A DNA stretch of 64,000 bases from Adineta steineri (lineage: Eukaryota; Rotifera; Eurotatoria; Adinetida; Adinetidae): NCBI GenBank assembly GCA_905250115.1, contig CAJNOI010000086.1:299082-363081 (forward strand), given 5' to 3'. Positions 33,401-42,640 of this stretch are shown here, one piece after another. The stretch's first letter is position 1. Each line of letters starts with the position of its first letter. A program made the position numbers and the translations under genes. Below the pieces are notes generated by a model, which saw only the letters and a program-made list of their open reading frames with translations, was not told the DNA's origin and made no database searches.

Positions 33401-34892
33401 CTATTGTCGATAAGCACGAATAGCATTGACAGCTAAGGCAGTGGTTAATCCTCGATTGCTCATCGATATATTATGTGATCCATACTTCAAGAACGGTCCA
33501 CCATTCCATGATCCATCTGCTTCTTGAAGCATACATAATTGTTCAAGATCGATTGCTATGCGAGGTGTCGTTTTTTCAGTCATACCAATGGCATCGGCAG
33601 CTACAAGTCGCAAGGCAATAACGAGTGGATCGGTTTCATGGTTTGCTAATCGTTCTTCTATTCGTGCCCATAGAACTGATATCATTTTCTCTCGTACTAC
33701 AGGTGCACGTTTGAGAAGACGAGCTAAAAAGAAGAGAAAACATTCGGCGGTATTATAGTACCGTGTTCCTTGTTTGTAAGCTCGATGAACCAATACATCA
33801 TACACCCATTGTTCAGTACGATGAACTTCATGTCCACGACCATGAGTATAGAATAGAGAGAGAGCATTAACACAAACAACAGGATCTACTCGTGGATGAT
33901 GGGAATCAAAATAAACTTGTATGATTCCGTCGTCACTCAAACAGGTGGATAATATTTGATCGAGGACATTATGAATAACTGACGAGGATATATTGTCCAC
34001 TACTGTCAAACCAATCGATGTCGTATCAATGTCACAAGGAAAGTTCAATGCCATTGATTCATCCTATGAAAAATACAAATGTTCTTATCGACCAAAATTT
34101 CAAAAGAATAATAAAAACCTGAAAAAAATTGAAAAGTCGAGTATGTGCAACATAGCTAACCAAACTTGCATCACGCATTGCTTCAAGTATTAATAATTGT
34201 GAAAGATTCTCCTTTATTTCATTGCCTTCGCTTGTAATTGAGAAATGTTGACCAGCATGTCGTTGTAAATATGCTATCCCTGAGTTGCATGGATCATCTT
34301 GACACATATTGAACAAGCAGCGAAGGTTTTTATCAATATATTTCTCTTTAAAAAGAAAACCTTGTATGCCTAATGATCGAGCCGCAATAATATTATCGAT
34401 CTCATCATCGATTAATAATGTTTGACTGGGAAACACATCGATTTGAGTGAGTACATGCTGAAAAAAAGATAAATTTGGCTTACGATCACGAGAAGCATAC
34501 GATGGAAAGATTCGTTCAAACAACATGTTAATAGTAGAACCGAAGCGAGACTGAACAAATGCATAATCGGGTTCGGAAATGTTGGACATAGCAAAAAGAC
34601 GATAACGTTTGGATTTTGAAAGTATCTGCAGAAATTCCATCAATGCTGTTTGTATCGCCAATGCAGAACGACCTGTTTCGATCACTTTTTTGATCGTTTC
34701 TGAACTGTATTTGTTGTTCATTTCAGGAACAACCGCTTTGTATACTTGTTCTTCATTGATCAGACCTCTTTCGTACTTGAACCATGATGGTGTGTGGCAA
34801 ATTTGTGAAACCATGGATTTATTCTTTTCGTCAAGAGCGGATAACGTAAACAAAACATTACCAAAATCAACGATGATTGCCGTATATACCAT
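33401..34892 (-). CDS. HAD-domain/class II terpene cyclase fusion (drimenol synthase-like)
   Basis: Two exons, 34892-34119 and 34063-33401, with a 55-nt phase 0 intron (CAG|GTTTTT, acceptor CATAG); 478 residues. Residues 1-230 are a haloacid dehalogenase fold: motif I VDFGNVL (Asp9), motif II MSNIS (103), Lys138 in RKPN, and motif IV LLIDDEIDN with Asp162-Asp163. Residues 259-478 are an alpha-helical domain with DIDTT at 269-273, which is the DxDTT acid motif of class II terpene cyclases, and a QW-like QEADGSW at 438-444. This order is that of fungal AstC-type and bacterial drimenol synthases, which protonate and cyclise farnesyl diphosphate while the HAD domain handles the phosphate. No such enzyme is standard in animals, so horizontal acquisition is likely; the intron suggests long residence. 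All key residues are present. Confidence 0.82.
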
Positions 34893-36089
34893 ATTTCAGT
34901 TGTGATTATTTCGTTACGTACGTCATCTAGAAAGAAAGATAACCCTCAAGATGAGAACATCCAAAAGATTTGTTCTTCATTTGTCTATACTTGAAAAAGT
35001 TATAACATGGCTCTCTTCTCTTTTTTTTCTCATTATTACTTTATTACTTTTTTCGTTTCTGATATTATCTTGCACTGTTAAAATCGTATGACCGTAGTTT
35101 TTTAAGCACAAATAAAAAAATATTTACTTTCGCTTAAATATTATAATTTTTCATATTAATATTAATGCTGTAAAATATAATGTATTATGTTTCCAAATCG
35201 AGGACTTCATTACTGTCAAATTGGAATATTGAATATTGTGCTCATTTACGTCTTTGCGCGATTATTCCACTTCAATAGAAGATGGCGAGTCTATACGTAC
35301 AGTAATGTGCGTAATGACACTTGATTTTGGTTTCAAAGTCCAACTGATTAATCATCAACATGTTCGGAACAATAATTCAGTGAGTATAAGATTTAGTATA
35401 TACGTATACTTTATTCTTCAAAAGAAATCCCTTGCCAACTGAATATTTCTCGTACCTTATATAAAACACTCGAAACATTCAGTGACGTTAAAAGGTAACA
35501 GTCCAGAAAGCATGACGAAAATCAAAAGGTAAGAGTACCGAAAAACATGACAAAAAAATAATAGCGTGGAAGACATGACAAATATCAAAAGGTAGGAGTA
35601 CCGAAAGCAAAAACACATATCGAGAAAAGAGACCAAGCCATCGTGTGGCATGGCACTAACACGTGTGATTTTATTTGAATGAATGATTCTAATAAAAATG
35701 AGTGGTGTAAAATAAAGAGTGTGGGTGTGGGTGTTATATGATTTCATCATCCTTTCATTCACGACACCCAACATATCTATCCACACAAACACCCACAAAA
35801 ACACCCTTGATAACCCGTCCTTTCCTTATAGTGCATTTTTTTTCTCTTAAGGTTAATATAGGAACTCAACAGAGGATCTTTCTAGACATGTCTTTATGAA
35901 TAATGTCTACTGTCAGATGTCTGATCTAACATAAGATACGTGATATTAACATCCTCGATTAGCGTTAAATAATGATTCTATCTAAATCACGTTCTTTTTA
36001 TTTATGATATCTCTATATCATAGTTTTTATGTGCATCCTCGTTGAGTAGATGAGAAAAAGTCCGTAATAGAAGATTATACGCATTAGCC
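34893..36089. other. Intergenic with tandem repeat and hairpin
   Basis: At about 35488-35612 an imperfect tandem repeat (core AAAAGGTAAGAGTACCGAAA with ACATGAC between) occurs about three times. A TG/CA hairpin lies at 35718-35808. No gene is supported. Confidence 0.45.
35718..35808. repeat. TG/CA palindrome
   Basis: AGTGTGGGTGTGGGTGTT and ACACCCACAAAAACACCCTT arms with a loop of about 45 bases. Confidence 0.65.
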
Positions 36090-38228
36090 ATGGTACTTAT
36101 AAAAATAATACTTGCATTGTGCATTTTAATATTCGTTGACGCGATGGTCTACGTGTATAACACCGTAGACAGTCCTTCAATAGAACTATATGATTGCATT
36201 CTCCATGAAAATTTGTTTTATTGTCGTCGTCCGACAGAACCGATAATTTTAAATAGAAACAACAGTACAAAACAATGTTATCATAATGGAATTATTCATT
36301 ATTTTTCTCATCTTTGGAAAAATACCGTTAGCGTTAGTACAATTTTACATATATAAACCAAATTATCGAGGGTTAATAAGTGGAAATAATTTACCTTTTT
36401 GTATCTGTCAATTCGATTCTTTTGGTGACCGATGTGATATTAAATACGATCAATGTTTATTAACACCTTGTCAAAATAATGGTTCATGTTATTCGACTAT
36501 TGAACCAGATACTATCACATGTTCATGTACTCCAGAATATCATGGAAGAAATTGTGAACTCAGAAGACCACATATGAAATTGTATATCAATGAAAGTGTT
36601 AATCATGTAGCAGCTGTTGTTCAATATTTTGATATTGATCTTATTTCACTTAATCTCATTCTTGTTTATCAAAAAGTATATCGACATGATCGAAAAACAT
36701 CACCACAAATAACATTAGTTAAAGTCTATTCTTCTCCTGTTGATGATCCTGTTCAAATCTATTTGATTTCTCTTCATATCAATGCGATATCAATTAATGC
36801 AATTACTCAAATGAATGAAAAAACTCAAGGTGTTGAACTCCGTACATATGACACAAAATTTCTTTCAAACTATTCTCCAATTAAATATCATTCTTTATGT
36901 CGAAATGATTCAAATTTATTTTGTTTTCGCGACAATTTTTATCTATGTATTTGTGGTGAAAATCATACTCGAGTCGAATGTTTTCGTTATGATCATACAT
37001 TGGATCAATGTTCACGATATCAACCTGGTAGTCGTTGTTTAAAAGAAAAAGATCAATTTCTTCAATCCAACACTTTTATTTGTTTATGTCCACAATGTCG
37101 ATCAGGAATTTATTGTCAATTAAATTCAAATTCATTCGTATTCACCCTTGATCAACTCTTTTATAGTGATCTTATTTCAAACAAGAAAATGATTGTTGTC
37201 TACTCATTAATTATTAGTTCTATGCTTCTCGTCCTTATCGCTCTAGTAAACAACATCTTTTCCTTTGTTACGTTTCGTCGTCAAAAATGTTTACTCAATG
37301 ACGTAGGACACTATTTATTTCATATGAGTATTATCAATCAAATTAGTTGTAATCTTCTTCTTGCTCGTCTTATTCATATTAGTGTTACTGTCACCGGTTT
37401 ACATTCTCATCCAACTGTTGACAATATTCTCTGCAAAATATTAACTTATTTATTGACATGTTTTACTCGTGTTGCCTATTGGTTTATATCATTTGTGGCA
37501 ATTTTCTGGCGCATATGAACTCGTCTTCGTCAAGTTATTTGTTTTCGACAACGACCACAATAGTAGCATGTGTGTAATTGATTTTTCAACTGTACATCAA
37601 TCTACATGGATAATCATTCATCAGGTCGTATCGATAATACATTCGATTTTACCACTTCTTATTAATCTTTGTTGTACGATCACCATGATTTATAATATTA
37701 TCAATAGTAAGATGAATGTTCATAAACAAAACGAATGTAAGCTATTGTTATGTATACTTATAGTACTTTTATTTGATATTTTAGCTACTGAATCGGTAGA
37801 AAATTTATCGAACTTGGTAGAACAACAATGCAGTGTGCATCTCGAAAAATTGACAAGTAACTATAAGAGAGTAATAAAAGTTAATTTTTTTTGTCTGTTT
37901 AGAAAATAACAAAGCAGAAGACGTTCGTGATCGTTTTAATTTATTTCGTCATGTTTTAACTGACAACAAACAGATTATCAGTCGACCTACAATCGCACTC
38001 ATTCCTTCGATTTTTTCCTTTTTCTCATTACCACTCTTTATTCTTTCATTTTCGCTTAGTTGTCAAAATTTAGAAAATAATCCAATGCGTTATCCTATGA
38101 TTACATTTTATATCATCTCATTTATTCCTCAAATCATCACATTTCTTCTCTACGTATATCCATCATCAGTTTATTTCAATGAATGGCATTTAACAAAAAT
38201 TGGTCAATGGATCACAGCTCATAAATAA
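36090..38228 (+). pseudogene. Broken EGF/7TM receptor
   Basis: The start encodes a signal peptide (MVLIKIILALCILIFVDA), then an EGF beginning (KQCYHNG) that is lost to a frame change between about 36270 and 36360. The next frame (to 37518) holds EGF modules (CLLTPCQNNGSC, CSCTPEYHGRNC), a Cys-rich stretch and TM1-TM3. It ends in TGA just after FISFVAI, where the sibling receptor has its IER motif. A third frame resumes at the extracellular loop before TM5 (SSMCVIDFST), so TM4 is deleted. A real 46-nt intron (37857-37902) then leads in phase to TM6-TM7 and the stop at 38226-38228. Frame change, premature stop and lost TM4 indicate a pseudogene. It is related in layout to the receptor at 28036-32661. 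Confidence 0.75.
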
Positions 38229-38261
38229 AACCATACCTCATTTTAATATTGTTTAAGCTTG

Positions 38262-38370
38262 GTTTTTTCCTTTTTACATCACTTTTTGGGAAAAAAGTAC
38301 GTGAGTCATTTGCTGACACATGGGGAAATACTCGACGAAAAAAAACAATTGGCAATGATTATAGAAAGAG
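38262..38370. repeat. Orphan copy of the ubiquitin-like gene upstream block
   Basis: TTTTTTCCTTTTTACATCAC and GTGAGTCATTTGCTGACACA recur at 42132-42240 and, partly, at 18430-18475, where they lie upstream of the two ubiquitin-like genes. Here no such gene follows, so this is a remnant of a third copy. Confidence 0.6.
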
Positions 38371-38380
38371 GGAAAACCAT

Positions 38381-38437
38381 CTTGAGGGTGTGGGTGTTAG
38401 GTGAATACAGTATCCATACTCACAGCAACACCCTCAA
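38381..38437. repeat. TG/CA palindrome
   Basis: CTTGAGGGTGTGGGTGTTAG and CAGCAACACCCTCAA arms. It shows the full TTGAGGG ... CCCTCAA ends of the family. Confidence 0.75.
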
Positions 38438-38576
38438 TTCATCGTCAAAAGAAAAATAAAGTCTGTATAAGAATGTTCAATTCAATCAGATAGGTTTATT
38501 GTGTATTGAAAAAAGCGTTTATCGTAGATTAAAAAATTTTCTAGATTAAATAAAAATAATAAGCGTTTGTTGTACA

Positions 38577-39620
38577 TTAAACTTTTTTCAGGATTAAATG
38601 GGTAAAATAAGCACAAGCAATATATTCATGTGGATTTGCTTTTATCTCTTGCTCGTACAATGTCCAAAATTGATCCAGTATTTTATTAATTTCTTCTGTG
38701 CTTTGTTTGTTAATTTCTAGTGCTTGTTTAAGTGATGATTCCAACCAACTTCGCATGAACGATGTGACTGCTTTGGAAAATTTATCTACTGATACATTTC
38801 CATTTTGGTCTTGATCCATTAGAGCAATGTTTGTTTTGTTAAATTCATCTTTAATTAGTTTGAACGAACATCTAGCAAAAAGCTCATCATCGACACATTC
38901 CGAGAACGATCGATAATATGAAGGAATCATATGATCAAGCAATACTTGTTGAATGTGCGTAATAGATTTAGCACATTTGTATAGCAAATGAACACAGTTA
39001 TCAAACCCCAAAGAATTTCCATCGTTGACACATGGAATATTCAGAATGAGAACACCACCAGGTACAAGTTCAGTAGAACGATGTTTGAGAAATGAAGTCA
39101 AATCAAGTTTCGATTGATGTTTGAATATCTCACGTTCTTCTTTATCTTGTACAAAATTAGCAACACAATGATGCGACACGTTACACGGTTTACGTGATAG
39201 CCAGTGAAGTGAAGCAATTGAAAATCCAATTGCAATAGTATTTGGTGGCAAGCATTGTTCATCAAAATATTGACCATAAGCCGCATTGGAATATGAATTT
39301 TCTTCACTGGTAAGTTCAAATAAGGATGTCCAGTCATTTGTTGGTAAACCATTGTGAACAGCAATGATTTGTTCTTCATTATCTATCTTTTTAGCTTCTT
39401 TCAGATATTGAATGATCATCTTCATGACATATATTGAATTGGATTCATGAACCGAACCAAAATTAACAATGAAAAAAGGAGTAGATGAAGAAGAAATGTC
39501 GAGTACATCAATGGCTTTACGAAAATATGGTAGTGTTGAGTCGATCAGCTCCAATTGTGGACGGACATATGTATTATCATCTTTGCTCATTTCAACAATA
39601 GCAGTCGTGTTGTTCGCCAT
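38577..39620 (-). CDS. SABATH-type carboxyl methyltransferase
   Basis: An intronless 347-residue gene; 350-390 is usual for SABATH enzymes (Methyltransf_7). Blocks appear in the family order: the SAM-binding strand FFIVNFGSVHESNS at 49-62 (plant equivalents read ADLGCSSGPNT), LPTNDWTSLFE at 92-102 (plant LPxNDFN), FSIASLHWLSRKP at 133-145 (plant SSYSLMWLSQVP), and DLTSFLKHRSTELVPGGVLI at 173-192. These enzymes transfer a methyl group from SAM to carboxylates such as salicylate, jasmonate, gibberellin or farnesoate, and occur in plants, some fungi and bacteria. A calcium-loop-like DQDQNGNVSVDKF sits at 269-281, but its 12th position is Lys, so it is probably not an EF hand. The substrate cannot be told. 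A decayed copy lies at 17592-17968. Confidence 0.82.
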   Translation of the reverse strand: MANNTTAIVEMSKDDNTYVRPQLELIDSTLPYFRKAIDVLDISSSSTPFFIVNFGSVHESNSIYVMKMIIQYLKEAKKIDNEEQIIAVHNGLPTNDWTSLFELTSEENSYSNAAYGQYFDEQCLPPNTIAIGFSIASLHWLSRKPCNVSHHCVANFVQDKEEREIFKHQSKLDLTSFLKHRSTELVPGGVLILNIPCVNDGNSLGFDNCVHLLYKCAKSITHIQQVLLDHMIPSYYRSFSECVDDELFARCSFKLIKDEFNKTNIALMDQDQNGNVSVDKFSKAVTSFMRSWLESSLKQALEINKQSTEEINKILDQFWTLYEQEIKANPHEYIACAYFTHLILKKV

Positions 39621-40924
39621 TTGACTTGGTGATCACCTACGCATATAAAATAAATTAGGAAAAGTGTACCAAATTATAAAGACTATCAAACAAGAATATT
39701 ATTCGCAGACGAATAATATTGTGCTTTCATCCTTACCTTTAACGCAAACCAGGAACGAAATAAATAAATTGCAGTATAAGAAGATGTAGATACATACATA
39801 TATAGAGAAATGCAAGTATATATATATAAGTATGTATAAGAAAAATCCAAGAACGAAAGGAATATACATATATGTGATGTATATGGTAAAGTCCTAATGA
39901 ATATATTTAGGAATATATCCATACATGGCAAGATATAAAACTGGTTTTAACCTGTTGCTAACTAGTGTGCAATCACTAGGGAAGTGACGCACGATGAATC
40001 ATGTGGAAATAGTTAAGACAAACAAAGAAAGTAATAAAAGGTGAGTGACACAAGGATAGATAAAAAGTAATCCTAATCAAGCATGAAGTTAAAAAAAATA
40101 CACGCATACATATAACTTACATGTGCGCACACACAAAGATTCGCAAAAAAAATTTGCACAAAAGTGATTTTTTGAGGATGTGGGTGTGGATGTGAGTATT
40201 TTATATCCATTTCGTATATGCATTCAGATTCGACAGTCTACCACATCCACACCATCTATATAGATATTCTACACCAATCAATCTGATTTTTCTGGAATGA
40301 TTTGTATCAATAAATTTAAAACTACTAATGAGATAATTACTGTTCACAAAAGAATATTATATAGAAATTATCTTATCTCCTATTCTCTTTCTTTAGAATA
40401 CATATTCATCTAAAAATAAGGTAACTTAACTGTTAGTATTTCATTTAGTTCATTTGCATTCATATCGTCAGCACGTCGTACTCTAATATGATTATAGATT
40501 ATCTTTTAGATTATCTGTTGTTGTTGTTATTTATAGATATATTCATTCATGACTTACGTCAATCTTTTTTATAAGCAAGATATTCTAATGATCATACATT
40601 CTAAATCTGATGATTATCATCAAAACTATACTGTAAAACTAACAGAATACTTGAAAGAACAATTAAAATATCGTATGAATTGTAGCTTTTGTTAATCATA
40701 ATAAACTAATCTGCAAGAGTAGAAAAAACGAATATTTAAATGTGTGATAGTTCTGTAAAAGTATCGTAAGTAACGACTCGGTGACATCAGATAATGACAG
40801 TTGTTCTAATTAAAGTATTATTTGGAATTTGAAATATTTGCAAGAAAAAGAATAAGATAATTGAAAGGTAATTTGTTTGAAATAAGTAATATAATTCGGC
40901 ACTATTAGAAACAATACTACCAGA
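39621..40924. other. Intergenic with a hairpin
   Basis: AT-rich with ATATAC repeats around 39795-39870; TG/CA hairpin at 40172-40256. No gene is supported. Confidence 0.45.
40172..40256. repeat. TG/CA palindrome
   Basis: TTGAGGATGTGGGTGTGGAT and CTACCACATCCACACCATCT arms, loop of about 45 bases. Confidence 0.75.
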
Positions 40925-41153
40925 CCATCCACCAGTAACTAATACGAGTCCATCTGATAATGCAGTTGCTGTGTCTAATAATCGCTGAGAATCAGCAACT
41001 GAAGAAAAAAATGCAACAACAACAACAAACTCAAATCAATGAACTTCGGATGCAATACTTATCCAAACAATTCGACGAACAAAGTTACTCTTCAAAATTC
41101 AGACCGTCTAGTATGCAAAGTAATTTACAGAGTAGCACAAGACTCATGCCAGG
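40925..41153 (+). other. Possible exon fragment, Gln-rich coiled coil
   Basis: The frame from 40960 gives AENQQLKKKMQQQQQTQINE and a Ser-rich tail, stopping at a good donor (CCAG|GTAAAG, 41153/41154). The preceding bases encode a Pro-rich stretch in another frame (ILPDHPPVTNTSPSD). It looks like a piece of a larger gene, but I find no matching exons on either side. A relic is more likely than a working gene. Confidence 0.25.
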
Positions 41154-41753
41154 TAAAGTTTTCTTGATGTTATGATGTCTAGTTGTATGTATGAAAGTTA
41201 CTAGAAGAAACTTCCCTTGCCAAACTATATGAGAGTACATTGATATAAACTTATTGAAGGAAATCAGCAACGATTCGGGAAGGTATGATCGTCAATAATT
41301 TTTTCTAGACATCTCATTTTATTTACAAACTGATATTAATTCGAGTAGCTGCTTTTTTTCTCCTTTCTGTAGAACTGTAATGTGAACTTATTCTTTCATG
41401 AAGTTTCCCTTTCACCTGAGATACATTTACATTCACACTACCGCTTAACTTTCTCGATTCAAATTCATTTTCTGCTAAAAAATAAAATAGTGACCATATT
41501 TTATATACACATCTTTAATCTTGATAATATGGACGTGAGCTTCGATATGAGGATCATATCGCTCACACTCATACCGTATCGAAAAACGAGGTTTTGTTTT
41601 GTCTTTGAAACACTATTGAGATATTTTATTCAAATGTGTACAAAAAAAAATCAATGGTATTTTGGAATCAAATTTTTTTAATTGTGAAATAAGTGAAAGT
41701 GTTATTGTCCAAGTAAGTTCATTCCAGCTTTCAACTTTCCAGGTGGATGTTGA
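41154..41753. other. Intergenic; 3' flank of ubiquitin-like 2
   Basis: Bases from about 41628 are homologous to 17968-18097, the flank of the other ubiquitin-like gene. The homology begins at ATATTTTATTCAAATG in both. Confidence 0.5.
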
Positions 41754-41993
41754 TTACTGAGCAACGACTCCTTGCAGCTTGTTTGTTGACTTAAGTGTAC
41801 TTTCATCTGTGATTTGACAATCATTAAATGCGGATAAGTCACTTAGTGGTTGGGCTTTATATATAAGTCGTAGGCCATCTGGTTTGATGCCTATGCTCTC
41901 TGCGACTTGTTCTCTGAACTTTCCGATTGTATCCGAGGCGTTCACTTCGAAGACCAGAGCTATACAGCCTATGGATTGCAGATAAATTCTCAT
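41754..41993 (-). CDS. Ubiquitin-like protein 2 (no terminal GG)
   Basis: Begun at the ATG giving MRIYLQSIG, the product has 79 residues, the same length as the first copy. The beta-grasp pattern is retained: LVFEVNASDTIGKFREQVAE, GIKPDGLRLIYKAQPLSDL and FNDCQITDESTL. The end is LQGVVAQ, again without di-glycine. The two copies differ at about half of positions but have kept open frames and length, which suggests both are under selection. Confidence 0.78.
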   Translation of the reverse strand: MRIYLQSIGCIALVFEVNASDTIGKFREQVAESIGIKPDGLRLIYKAQPLSDLSAFNDCQITDESTLKSTNKLQGVVAQ

Positions 41994-42640
41994 ATTCACA
42001 GAATGTAGAACAAGCGATTTAACGGAGTATTCAACACAAATTTGAATTACGAATTGAATGTGGGTAGAGTAAGAAAAAGTGCTGCTTTCGATACGATAGT
42101 GAATTGGCGGAAGTTCAGTACGTTATTTGAGTTGTTTTTTTCCTTTTTGCATCACTGTTTGACAAAAAAAGCATGCGAGTCATTTGCTGACACATGGACA
42201 AATACCCGACGAAAACAAAATATTTAGCAGTGATTATAGAAAGAAAGCAAAATATTGTTGCTTTCGCTATTATGTTTGATTTTGCATTGTTCATGAAAAG
42301 CTTCTCATATACGAGTTATCTCTACACATTTATATGTATTCGATTATTTTTGAATTGATTAGATGCAAAATGTTACTGAATAGTGATTGTGGCAATCCAG
42401 AATTGTGTCAATATTTCTGATTTATAAAAATTATGAAAAATTTAAATAGTTCTGGTATGTCGATTTCAAAATTAGCACCATCATATATTAAACTTGTAAC
42501 TGTGTGAATGTGAAACTGTTTTTAATGAAAAAATAAAAGCATATTTATTGTATATAGATTTAATATATTAAAATGAATGTATCGTTTTTTTCAATTCGAA
42601 GACAACGTCTTCATTGATTCTGTAGGAATAAAAGTATAGA
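41994..42640. other. Upstream region of ubiquitin-like 2; downstream of the three-unit gene
   Basis: 42000-42250 is the block shared with 18340-18480 and 38262-38370. The rest is AT-rich and featureless. Confidence 0.5.

Noticed and set aside
38843..38885. EF-hand in the SABATH methyltransferase (DQDQNGNVSVDKF is nearby at residues 269-281)
   Set aside because: Position 12 of the loop is Lys and there is no paired hand; chance resemblance is more likely.
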